Assembly: GCF_001613385.1 (NCBI RefSeq)
Contig: NZ_BDCG01000027.1
Location: 1-64,000, forward strand
Origin: Nocardia flavorosea NBRC 108225
GTDB lineage: Bacteria > Actinomycetota > Actinomycetes > Mycobacteriales > Mycobacteriaceae
Direction: 5' to 3'
Length of the DNA: 64,000 bases
The position numbers were made by a program, and so were the translations under genes. The notes beneath the pieces are model-generated. The model searched no databases. It saw nothing but the letters and a program-made list of their open reading frames with translations, and was not told the origin of the DNA. Below, one piece after another: positions 52,950 through 61,144 of the stretch; positions within the stretch are counted from its first letter, which is position 1; each line of letters opens with the position of its first letter.

Positions 52950-54488
52950 ATGCAGCGCGTCACCATCGGTGATGTCATCCGCGAACACCGTCGCAGCTAC
53001 CCGGACAAGACGGCGGTCGTCGACGGCGACCTCCGACTCACCTGGCCGGAATTCGACGACCGCGTCAACCGTCTGGCACACGCCCTCGCCGCGCAGGGCG
53101 TGGCGAACGGTCACCGCGTCCTCTGGCTGGGCCAGACCTCGGCACGGGTGTTCGAACTGCTGGGCGCCTGCGCGAAGCTCGGCGCCATGGTGTGCCCGGT
53201 GAACTGGCGGATGTCGGCCCACGAGATGGCTTTCGTCATCGACGATTTCACACCAACCGTGGTGATCTGGCAGGACGAGGAGATCGGCGAGGTCGTCCGA
53301 GCGGCCCGGGAGATCTCCGATGGCGGCGCGGTCTGGTGGCAACACGACCTGCCCGGCGCGGACAACGTCGATACGGTTCTCGCGGCACAGCCGGCAACGG
53401 ATATCTGGGGCCCCGTCGACGCCGACCTGCCGTTGCTGGTCATCTACACCGCCGCGATCGACGGGCACCCCAACGGCTCGATGATCACCCAGCACAATCT
53501 CGTCTGTATGGGCATCGAGTCGTCGTATCTCAACTCCACCACGAGCAACTCGGTATTCCTCAACTCCGGACCGCTGTTCCACATCGGCAACTTCCAGTGG
53601 GAGGCGATGGCGGCATTCGTCCAGGGCGCGACGAATGTGTTCGTCCGCCGCGCCGACGCGGACGAACTGCTCGATATCGTGACGAAGGAGAAGGTCACCG
53701 CCGCCTTCCTGATGCCACCGACGATCATCCAGATGAAGGAGAAGTACGATCCGGCCCGGCACGATCTGACGAGCCTGAAGGCCGGCGTCTACGGCCAACT
53801 CTGGGGCGAGGGGCTCGTCGGTTCCGAGCAAGCACTCTGGGGGCTGTTCCCCGGCGGCTTCGGGCAGACCGAGGTCACCGGGCTGGCGATCTTCAACGGC
53901 CACGGCGGACACGGTACGGGCAACTCCGGCCGGCCCGGTCCGTTCTCGCGGGTCCGGATCCTCGACGACGACTGGAACGAACTCGGCGTCGGCGAGGTCG
54001 GTGAGATCGCCATCGGCGGCGAGATCGTGCACGCCGGGTACTGGAACCGGCCCGAGACCAACGCCCGGCGTATGCGCGACGGCTGGTGGCGCACAACGGA
54101 TTTGGGCCGCCGCGAAGCCGACGGCACCATCGAGTTCGTCGGCACCAGCACCCGGATGATCAAATCCGCCGCCGAGAACATCTTCCCCAAAGAGGTCGAG
54201 GTGTGCCTCGAGGCCCACCCCGCCGTGCGTGAGGCCGCCCTGATCGGCACACCGGATGAACGCTTCGTCCAGTCCGTGCTGGCCGTCGTCGTCCTGGAAC
54301 CGGGCGCCACGGTCACCGAGGACGAGCTGATCACCCACTGCAAACAACGCATTGCTTCGTACAAGAAGCCCAAATCCGTTGTTTTCGTCGACGAGATTCC
54401 CCGCAACGGCGAGGACAAGGACTATTCGGCGCTGGATGAGCGCTTCGGTGGCGGCGGATATCCCGGCGGGGACGTCATTCGTGTGTAA
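52950..54488 (+). CDS. Adenylate-forming enzyme with degenerate phosphate-binding loop
   Basis: 512 residues of the FadD fold. Start ATG 52950 has a perfect AGGAGG; an in-frame GTG at 52932 does not. Where other ligases read TSGTTGxPKG, this one has YTAAIDGHPNG, losing the Ser-Gly-Thr-Thr run and the Lys. The rest is well kept (FGQTEVTG, GWWRTTDLGRREADG, SAAENIFPKEVE). The C-terminal lysine region is altered as well (IPRNGEDKDYSALDERF). Variants of this loop occur in some actinobacterial FadD-like proteins. CoA ligation is possible but not certain. Confidence 0.88.
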   Translation: MQRVTIGDVIREHRRSYPDKTAVVDGDLRLTWPEFDDRVNRLAHALAAQGVANGHRVLWLGQTSARVFELLGACAKLGAMVCPVNWRMSAHEMAFVIDDFTPTVVIWQDEEIGEVVRAAREISDGGAVWWQHDLPGADNVDTVLAAQPATDIWGPVDADLPLLVIYTAAIDGHPNGSMITQHNLVCMGIESSYLNSTTSNSVFLNSGPLFHIGNFQWEAMAAFVQGATNVFVRRADADELLDIVTKEKVTAAFLMPPTIIQMKEKYDPARHDLTSLKAGVYGQLWGEGLVGSEQALWGLFPGGFGQTEVTGLAIFNGHGGHGTGNSGRPGPFSRVRILDDDWNELGVGEVGEIAIGGEIVHAGYWNRPETNARRMRDGWWRTTDLGRREADGTIEFVGTSTRMIKSAAENIFPKEVEVCLEAHPAVREAALIGTPDERFVQSVLAVVVLEPGATVTEDELITHCKQRIASYKKPKSVVFVDEIPRNGEDKDYSALDERFGGGGYPGGDVIRV

Positions 54489-54508
54489 CGCTCACCGCAC
54501 CCATCCCC

Positions 54509-54552
54509 CACGCTGCGCTACCGGTCTGCGAAGCAGCCGGTCGCGCAGCGTG
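54509..54552. terminator. Terminator after the ligase-like gene
   Basis: A 10-bp outer stem (54509-54518 with 54543-54552) continues inward with CCGG pairing across a 12-base loop. It lies 20 bases past the stop. Confidence 0.65.
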
Positions 54553-54637
54553 CGTCAGGCCGTCATCCGGTGATATCCCGGACGGACGAGCATTCGCATT
54601 TCATCTCGAACCGATCCCACAGAGACGGAGGATCGCC

Positions 54638-55855
54638 GTGGCGACCGACCTTGCCGACTTCACCCGCGAGGCGCACGAATTCCTCGACGCCCATGCGCGG
54701 CGGCGCAGCACCGAGGAGTTCCACTGGGGGCAGGGCAGTGACCGCGTCGGCTATTTCAGCACGCTCCCGGCCGAGGAGGAGGCGGCCGCGGTCGACGCGG
54801 CCCGCGCCTGGCAACGTACCCGTTTCGAGAACGGCTTCGGCTGGATCACCGGGCCGGCCGAGTTCGGCGGCCGAGACCTCGGTCAGGTTCACGCTCTCGC
54901 CTACGATGCCGTCGAGGCCGAGTACGACGTTCCCGACACCGGCGTACTGGATGTGATCGGGCTGGGCATGATCGGGCCCACCATCCTCACGCATGGCACA
55001 CCGCAACAGCGCGAGCGGTACCTGCGGCAGATGTACTCCGGTGAGGTCATCGCGTGCCAGCTGTTCAGTGAACCGGCCGCCGGTTCCGACCTGGCGGGCG
55101 TCACGACACGGGCGGTGCGCGACGGCGACCACTGGGTGATCAACGGACAGAAGGTCTGGACCTCCGTGGCCCAGCATGCCCAGTTCGGCGAGCTGTTGTG
55201 CCGGACGGATCCCGACGCGCCCAAACATCGCGGTATCACCGCTTTCCTGCTGGACCTGGACACACCGGGGGTGGAGGTACGCCCGCTGCGTCAGATGACC
55301 GGCGGCGCCGAGTTCAACGAGGTCTTCCTGACCGATGTCCGGATTCCCGATACGCAACGGCTCGGTGCTGTCGACGAAGGCTGGAAGGTGGCGCTGACCA
55401 CCCTGATGAACGAGCGGGCGACCGTCGGCGGGGAGACCGGCGGCCCGGCGGCCGCGGCGCTGACCGCCGACCGCCTCACCGCACTGCTGCGAGCCGTTTC
55501 CCGGGAGGACGACGCCGCGCTGCGCCGTGACCTCGCATCCCTGCTCGCGAGCGTGCATGCGGCCAAATCGCTCAACGAACGCGCCGCCCGCAGGCTGCGG
55601 GCGGGTAGTGCGCCGGGCCCGGAAGGCTCGATCTCGAAACTGGCGCTGACCCAGAACCTGATCCGCGCCTCCCGGTTCGCCGCCGATGCCCTCGGGCCGC
55701 GGATCCTCGCCGATACCGGCGCCTGGGGCACCTTCGCCTGGGCGGACCTGCTACTCAGCGCGCCGGCCCTGCGGATCCTCGGCGGTACCGAGGAGATCAT
55801 GAAGAACATCCTGGCCGAGCGCGTACTCGGCATGCCGAAGGAGGGCGCCCGATGA
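54638..55855 (+). CDS. Acyl-CoA dehydrogenase, first of a pair (FadE28/FadE29-like arrangement)
   Basis: 405 residues, GTG start with GGAGG 6 bases upstream. ACQLFSEPAAGSDLAG, QKVWTSVAQHA, and the end RILGGTEEIMKNILAERVLG, with Gly at the position of the MCAD catalytic Glu. It overlaps the second dehydrogenase by 4 bases. In cholesterol catabolism FadE28 and FadE29 form a heterotetramer on a short side-chain acyl-CoA, and the gene order here is similar. No shared AT-rich site lies upstream. Confidence 0.9.
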   Translation: MATDLADFTREAHEFLDAHARRRSTEEFHWGQGSDRVGYFSTLPAEEEAAAVDAARAWQRTRFENGFGWITGPAEFGGRDLGQVHALAYDAVEAEYDVPDTGVLDVIGLGMIGPTILTHGTPQQRERYLRQMYSGEVIACQLFSEPAAGSDLAGVTTRAVRDGDHWVINGQKVWTSVAQHAQFGELLCRTDPDAPKHRGITAFLLDLDTPGVEVRPLRQMTGGAEFNEVFLTDVRIPDTQRLGAVDEGWKVALTTLMNERATVGGETGGPAAAALTADRLTALLRAVSREDDAALRRDLASLLASVHAAKSLNERAARRLRAGSAPGPEGSISKLALTQNLIRASRFAADALGPRILADTGAWGTFAWADLLLSAPALRILGGTEEIMKNILAERVLGMPKEGAR

Positions 55856-57009
55856 CCGTCGATCGAGCGAGCGAACCGGTCGGAACCAATACGGCGGGAG
55901 CCGAGGAGCTGGCGGACCTGCGTGTCATGGTGCGTGAGTTCCTGACCGAGCACTCCGACGAGGAAGCGGTCCGCAAGATCGCCGACGACCCGGACCGGCT
56001 CGGCTACGACCCGCAGGTGTGGTCGCAGATGGCCGAGCAGCTCGGACTCATGCAACTCGCCCTCCCCGAGAAGTTCGGCGGCGACGGTTTCGGTTTCCCG
56101 GAGCTGCGCGTGGTCCTGGAGGAAATGGGCGCGGCGCTGCTGTGCTCGCCGTTCGTCTCCTCGGTGGTATCGGCCGCACAGTCGCTGCTGGCCTCGGGTG
56201 ACGAATCGGCCTGCGCCCGTTACCTGCCCGGGATCGGAGCCGGCACCACCATCGCGACCCTCGCCGTTGCCGAGGAGGCGGGCAACTGGGATGCCGAGGC
56301 CTGCGAGACCGCCGCGGTCTCCGACGGGGAAGGAGGCTGGCGGATCAGCGGAACCAAGTCGTTCGTACCGCATGCCGGGACGGCCGATCTTCTCCTGGTG
56401 GCCGCGCGAACGCCCGCAGGACCGAGTCTGTTCGCCGTCGAGCGCGGCGCCGACGGCCTGGCGGTCCGCACCCTGGAGACTCTCGACGGCACCCGGCCAC
56501 TCGGCGAGGTGGACCTCGCAGACACTCCCGCGGTACTCGTCGGCGCGGCCGGCGGTGCCGCCGAGGGCCTGCGGCGCGCGGTAGATCTCACCGCGCTCGC
56601 GCTCGCCGCGGAACAGGCGGGGGGTATGCGACGCTGTCTGGATATCTCCGTGGCGTACGCGAAGGAACGCGTCCAGTTCGGCCGGCCCATCGGATCGTTC
56701 CAGGCGATCAAGCACAAACTCGCCGATATGCTGGTGCGGGCGGAACTGGCCGACGCGGCCACCGAGGCGGCGTGCACGGCAGTCGCCGAGAACCGGCCCG
56801 ATTCCATGTCTGCGGCGGTCGCTGCTTATATCACCGCCTCCGAGGCATTCGAGCACATCGCCGCGGAGACCATTCAGGTGCACGGCGGTATTGGCTTCAC
56901 CTGGGAGCACCCCGCGCATCTGTACTTCCGCCGCGCCCGTGCGGCACAGAACCTTCTCGGTGGCCCTACCGCGGCGCACCATCGACTACTCGAACGGATG
57001 GGTGTCTGA
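55852..57009 (+). CDS. Acyl-CoA dehydrogenase, second of the pair
   Basis: 385 residues. The FAD domain is divergent (ATLAVAEEAGNWD, no SEPGAGSD motif); the C-terminal domain has RVQFGRPIGSFQAIKH and GGIGFTWEHPAHLYFRRA, as in FadE subunits of alpha2beta2 enzymes. ATGA overlap with the first dehydrogenase suggests equal expression and a hetero-oligomer. The DUF35 gene follows after 2 bases. Confidence 0.9.
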   Translation: MTVDRASEPVGTNTAGAEELADLRVMVREFLTEHSDEEAVRKIADDPDRLGYDPQVWSQMAEQLGLMQLALPEKFGGDGFGFPELRVVLEEMGAALLCSPFVSSVVSAAQSLLASGDESACARYLPGIGAGTTIATLAVAEEAGNWDAEACETAAVSDGEGGWRISGTKSFVPHAGTADLLLVAARTPAGPSLFAVERGADGLAVRTLETLDGTRPLGEVDLADTPAVLVGAAGGAAEGLRRAVDLTALALAAEQAGGMRRCLDISVAYAKERVQFGRPIGSFQAIKHKLADMLVRAELADAATEAACTAVAENRPDSMSAAVAAYITASEAFEHIAAETIQVHGGIGFTWEHPAHLYFRRARAAQNLLGGPTAAHHRLLERMGV

Positions 57010-57011
57010 AC

Positions 57012-57467
57012 GTGGAAACCTCTACTTCGCAACAACACCGGACAGAACTCGACGCAGTGTTCGAGGCGTATCCGGGTATCCGGCTCGACCAGGTGAACGT
57101 CCCCTATTACGCGGCCCTGCTCGAGCGCCGGCTGGTCGCCGGGCACTGCGACGAATGCGGAGCCTGGCATACACCACTGCGGTCGCGCTGCCCCGCGTGC
57201 TGGTCCACCGCCTGCGCACCGCGGGAAGTGAGCGGGCGCGGGCATGTTCACGTGCTCACGCTGCTCCATCAGGGCCCACCAGGAGTTCCCTACTCACCAC
57301 CGTGGCCGCTGGCCGCGGTGGAACTCGCCGAACAACCCGGACTGCGGATCGCGACCACCCTGGCCGAGACCCCGCCGCAACAGCAGCGGGTCGGTCAGCC
57401 GGTGGAGCTGACCTGGATCGAACGCGACGGCGCGCCGTGGCCGGCTTTCCGGGCGGTGGCAGGATGA
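57012..57467 (+). CDS. DUF35 zinc-ribbon/OB-fold protein, ChsH2 C-terminal-domain-like
   Basis: 151 residues. Intact zinc ribbon CDECGAWHTPLRSRCPACW (four Cys, ~49-67), then an OB-fold (VSGRGHVHVLTLLHQ...). Start GTG 2 bases after the dehydrogenase stop. In the igr system the DUF35 domain of ChsH2 binds Ltp2 and supplies its CoA-ester channel. Here it is a separate protein without the MaoC domain, and it overlaps the Ltp2-like gene by 4 bases. Confidence 0.88.
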   Translation: METSTSQQHRTELDAVFEAYPGIRLDQVNVPYYAALLERRLVAGHCDECGAWHTPLRSRCPACWSTACAPREVSGRGHVHVLTLLHQGPPGVPYSPPWPLAAVELAEQPGLRIATTLAETPPQQQRVGQPVELTWIERDGAPWPAFRAVAG

Positions 57468-58657
57468 CCGCGCTGAAGGACACCGTGGCGATCAGCGGCA
57501 TCGGCCGCTCGCCCTATGCACGCGACCGGGGCACCACCGAATTGTCGATGGTCACCGATGCCGTCGTCGAGGCGATCCGCGATTCCGGATTGCCCCGCGA
57601 AGCCATCGACGGCATCGTCGGCAGCGGCGTCATGACGGGCGGAGTCGATACGGCTACGGTGGTTTCGGCCCTGGGGTTGCCGAATATCACGTTCTGGGCG
57701 TCCGCGAAGCCGCCGATCGTCAACGCCCTGATGAGTGCCGTACACGCGGTGGCCGCCGGGACCTGCCGGGCGGTGGTCGTCTACCACTCGATGTATCGGC
57801 TGGGGGCCGGCCCGTTCCGCGAGCGCGCGGCATTCGGGTTGCCCGACGGCCGCGCGTCCACCGGTGACGGGCACACCGACAGCGAGCCGTGGGGAATGTT
57901 CGGGTCGACCGGTTACGCGGCGTGGGCTTCGCGGTATCTCACCGAGTTCGGCCGCACCCGGGAGGATCTCTCGTTGATCCCGCTCAACGGCCGCCGCAAC
58001 GCCGCCGACAATCCCGGCGCGGTCATGCGGACCCCGATGAGCCGCGAAGATTACTTCGGCGCCCGGATGATCCGGGAACCCCTCTGCCTCTACGACATGG
58101 ACGTGCCGATCGACGGTGCGGACGCCTTCGTGATCACGGCGGCGGATCTGGCAGCGGATCTGCCCACGGTCCCGGTGCTGGTGCATGCGCTCGCCATGGG
58201 AATGACCGCACACCCCCAGGAACATCTCACCGCAGATCTGCGCGATACCGGTCAGCAGATGACCGCCGCGGCATTGCGTGCCCGCAGTGATCTGTGGATC
58301 GACGACGTCGACGTCTTCCTCCCCTACGACGGCTTCTCGATCATCACCCTGCGCGCCTTCGAGTCCTACGGGTTCTGCGCGGACGGTGAGGCCGGTGACT
58401 TCCTGCGGGACAACTGGGACACCGGAGAGGACCGGATCCTGCTGCGCGGACGGGTACCGGTGAATCCGCATGGCGGCAGTCTGTCCGAGGGCGGCTCACA
58501 GGGCGCGGGACACCTCCGGGAGGCCGTCGTCCAACTACGTGGCGACGCCGGAAGCCGGCAGGTCGACGGCGCGGCCTCGGCCATGCTCACGCCCGGTGGC
58601 TTCTTCTTCAACGCCCAAGGCGTGGTGTTGCGCCGCGAGGCGCCCCTCCCCGGCTGA
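57464..58657 (+). CDS. Thiolase-like aldolase, Ltp2-like
   Basis: 397 residues of the SCP-x thiolase fold without the thiolase nucleophile: the expected Cys region reads KPPIVNALMSAVHAVAAG. The C-terminal block is GGSLSEGGSQGAGH where thiolases have GGxxxxGHPxGATG, as in Ltp2. PYDGFSIITLRAFESYGFC carries a Tyr at the place discussed for Ltp2 catalysis. Ltp2 with a DUF35 partner performs retro-aldol cleavage of a beta-hydroxyacyl-CoA (C3 loss in cholesterol). ATGA overlap with the DUF35 gene. Confidence 0.88.
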   Translation: MTALKDTVAISGIGRSPYARDRGTTELSMVTDAVVEAIRDSGLPREAIDGIVGSGVMTGGVDTATVVSALGLPNITFWASAKPPIVNALMSAVHAVAAGTCRAVVVYHSMYRLGAGPFRERAAFGLPDGRASTGDGHTDSEPWGMFGSTGYAAWASRYLTEFGRTREDLSLIPLNGRRNAADNPGAVMRTPMSREDYFGARMIREPLCLYDMDVPIDGADAFVITAADLAADLPTVPVLVHALAMGMTAHPQEHLTADLRDTGQQMTAAALRARSDLWIDDVDVFLPYDGFSIITLRAFESYGFCADGEAGDFLRDNWDTGEDRILLRGRVPVNPHGGSLSEGGSQGAGHLREAVVQLRGDAGSRQVDGAASAMLTPGGFFFNAQGVVLRREAPLPG

Positions 58658-58692
58658 CCCACCATCGAAACATCAACCAGAATCGGAGACCC

Positions 58693-59211
58693 ATGACCGT
58701 GATCGAACAACAACTGTCCAGCGCCGAGGTCGACCCGCTGGTGCGCGGTAAGACCTGGGAGGAAATGACCCCCGGCTCGATTTTCCGCACCGCCCGCCGG
58801 ACGGTCACCGAGGCGGACCTCATCCAGTTCATCACCTGGGGCGGGTTCAACGAGCCGTTGTTCTATGACAACTCGCACGCCTCCGCCGGCGGTTACACCG
58901 GCCGGCTGATCCCCGGCGCGATGATCTACTGCCTCGCCGAGGGCCTGATCCTGCAGACCAATGTCCTCAACGGAACGGGCTTGGCCTTCATGCACATGGA
59001 ACTGACGGTCAAGCGCCCGGTCTATGTCGGCGACACCCTGCATGCCCTGGTTCGCACCACCGAATCACGGGCGTCCAGCAAGCCCGGCCGCGGCGTGGTC
59101 ACCGCCCATGTCAGTGTGCGGAATCAGCGGGACGAAGAGGTGCTCGTGTTCACCCCGGTCCGACTGATCCGGGGAGCCGACTTCGTCGAACCCGAGGCAG
59201 CACACCACTGA
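58693..59211 (+). CDS. MaoC-like enoyl-CoA hydratase, ChsH1-like by context
   Basis: 172 residues, a single hotdog fold: WEEMTPGSIFRTARRTVTEAD, FITWGGFNEPLFYD, GRLIPGAMIYCLAEGL. The usual hydratase motif D-x4-H is replaced by E-x4-D (EPLFYD), so catalysis may need a partner, as with ChsH1/ChsH2. GGAGA precedes ATG. It would hydrate the enoyl-CoA made by the dehydrogenase pair before retro-aldol cleavage. Confidence 0.82.
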   Translation: MTVIEQQLSSAEVDPLVRGKTWEEMTPGSIFRTARRTVTEADLIQFITWGGFNEPLFYDNSHASAGGYTGRLIPGAMIYCLAEGLILQTNVLNGTGLAFMHMELTVKRPVYVGDTLHALVRTTESRASSKPGRGVVTAHVSVRNQRDEEVLVFTPVRLIRGADFVEPEAAHH

Positions 59212-59218
59212 ACCGAAT

Positions 59219-59269
59219 CGGGCCGGTCCCGGTGCGTCTCCTCGAGAGACACGCACCGGGACCGGCCCG
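59219..59269. terminator. Bidirectional terminator hairpin
   Basis: A perfect 19-bp stem (59219-59237 with 59251-59269) around a 13-base loop that can itself pair CTC with GAG. It lies between the MaoC gene and the convergent SDR. The longest stem in the window. Confidence 0.85.
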
Positions 59270-59339
59270 CTTGTGCACAGTGACAACACCGCTCGGCTCA
59301 CCGCCGGCAAACCCGCTGCCGGCGGCTACCGACCGTCCG

Positions 59340-60092
59340 TCACATCCCGCCGGTCAGCATCAGCGTATCGCCCGTCAGGTACGACAGATCGTCCGACATC
59401 AGCGCGAGGACCCCGCGACCGAGATCGGTTTCACAGTCGCCGACCCGCCGCAGCGCGAGCGAATTCTGCATCGCCGCGAATCGATCCGGATGGTCCCGGC
59501 TGAATTCCTCGGAGGCAGGTGACATCGCCACGGGCACAACCACATTGACCCGGATGTTGTAGCGTCCCCACTCGCGGGCGGCGACCCGGGAAAGCCCGCG
59601 GATCGCTTCCTTCGCCATAGCGTAGGCGCCGAAAGTGCCATTGCCCTTCACCGCGGTGCTCGAACCGAAATTGACGATCGACCCCCCACCACCGGCCCGC
59701 AGATGCGGTAGCGCGGCCTGCATCGCATACAGCGTCCCCATCGCCCCCGAGCGCCAGGAGAGTTCGACGTCCGCGTCGGTGATCTCCTCGATCGGCTGCT
59801 GAGCGGAGGCGACGGCATTGTTCACCAGACCGTACAAGCCCCCGAAACGTTCGACCGTGGCCTCGACCGCCCGATCCACCTCGGATCGCTGCGCCACATC
59901 GCAGGCCAGCGATATCGCGGTACCGCCCACGGCTTCGATCTCGGCGACGACGGCAGCGCACTTCTTCTCGGTCCGTCCCGCGAGGGCGACCTGCGCTCCC
60001 TCTTTCGCCAGCGCCAGGGCAATACCGCGGCCGATCCCCTGTCCGGCGCCGGTGACCAGCACGGCCCGTCCGGCAAGTCGCGTCCCCGTCAT
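59340..60092 (-). CDS. SDR family oxidoreductase
   Basis: 250 residues: TGAGQGIG, SLACDVAQ, NNAVASA, NFGSSTAVKG and YAMAKEA. NNAV replaces the usual NNAG. GAGGTAGAT precedes ATG. Paralogue of the partial SDR at 1-330. The genes after it on the minus strand to 63.5 kb are all catabolic, but each has its own gap of 50-190 bases. Substrate unknown. Confidence 0.92.
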   Translation of the reverse strand: MTGTRLAGRAVLVTGAGQGIGRGIALALAKEGAQVALAGRTEKKCAAVVAEIEAVGGTAISLACDVAQRSEVDRAVEATVERFGGLYGLVNNAVASAQQPIEEITDADVELSWRSGAMGTLYAMQAALPHLRAGGGGSIVNFGSSTAVKGNGTFGAYAMAKEAIRGLSRVAAREWGRYNIRVNVVVPVAMSPASEEFSRDHPDRFAAMQNSLALRRVGDCETDLGRGVLALMSDDLSYLTGDTLMLTGGM

Positions 60093-60157
60093 ATCTACCT
60101 CGTTTCATCAGCGTAATTCGGAAAAATGAGATGAGTGGGCGCCCGAGCGCACCACGT

Positions 60158-61066
60158 TCAGGGAATATCGCGCCGCGCCAGCCGTGGGGGTCCCGCGGTC
60201 CGCCAGTCGGCAATGTCCACACCCGGTTTCGCCGCCGGGTAACCGTCCCCGTTCACATCGCGCCAGTGCGCGTGATTCAGCTGATGAAGATAGAAATTGC
60301 TCTGCAACGCGGTGCTGAATCCCATCGTGTCCATCGTCTGGTTGACCGAATCCTTGATCAGCAGCGCCGTCATCGTGGGACGCTGGGCGATCCGGCGAGC
60401 GAATTCCACGGTCCGGTCCCCGAGCTCGTCGGGCGGGAAAACCTTGCTGACCATCCCCAGGCGATACGCGTCCTCGGCGTCCAGCGCGTCCCCGGTGAGC
60501 AGCAGTTCCTTCGCCTTGCGGGGACCGAACTCCCAGGGATGGGCGAAGTACTCCACCCCGCACATCCCCAGCCGGGTCCCGACGACATCGGCGAACACGG
60601 CATCCTCGGCGGCGACGATGAGATCGCACGCCCACATCAGCATCAGCCCGGCGGCGAGCACATTGCCCTGGACCTGTGCGATGGTGATCTTGCGCAAGTT
60701 GCGCCAGTTGCGCGTGTTGGCGAAGAAATGCTGCCATTCCTGCAACATCTGCTGTTCTACCGCACCCGCGCGGGTGCCGCCGTGGACACGGGTCGACGGG
60801 TGTGCATGCGGCCCCGGTTCGGACTCCTGCCGGTGCACCGCCGATCCCATATCGTGGCCCGCGGAGAAGGCCGTGCCCGCGCCCGCGAGGATTACCACGC
60901 GCACGGTGTCGTCGGCCTCGGCGAGACCGAACGCCTCGTCCAATTCCACCAGCAGGCCACGGTTCTGCGCATTGCGTGCCTTCGGCCGGTTCAGCGTGAT
61001 CCGGGCGAGCCGGCCCTCGTCCAGCGTTTCGTAGCGAATGAACTCGAACTTGTCCACGGCGTTCAT
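60158..61066 (-). CDS. Crotonase-fold protein lacking both hydratase glutamates
   Basis: 302 residues with an insertion between the oxyanion-hole half-sites (~70-110, including PGPHAHPSTRVHGGTRAGA). AGTAFSAGHDMGSA is conserved. The hydratase Glu positions read AAGLMLMWACD and ADVVGTRLGMCG, so neither catalytic Glu is present. VEYFAHPWEFGPRKAKELL is a strong family block seen in actinobacterial EchA-like proteins. A C-C hydrolase, isomerase or dehalogenase-type reaction is more likely than hydration. Confidence 0.85.
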   Translation of the reverse strand: MNAVDKFEFIRYETLDEGRLARITLNRPKARNAQNRGLLVELDEAFGLAEADDTVRVVILAGAGTAFSAGHDMGSAVHRQESEPGPHAHPSTRVHGGTRAGAVEQQMLQEWQHFFANTRNWRNLRKITIAQVQGNVLAAGLMLMWACDLIVAAEDAVFADVVGTRLGMCGVEYFAHPWEFGPRKAKELLLTGDALDAEDAYRLGMVSKVFPPDELGDRTVEFARRIAQRPTMTALLIKDSVNQTMDTMGFSTALQSNFYLHQLNHAHWRDVNGDGYPAAKPGVDIADWRTAGPPRLARRDIP

Positions 61067-61144
61067 GGCCTCGCGGCCACTCCTCTCGGTCGGCGCCGGC
61101 GTACTCGACCGCGCGCCCTCGGGCAGGGTTGGATCGGTGATGCG

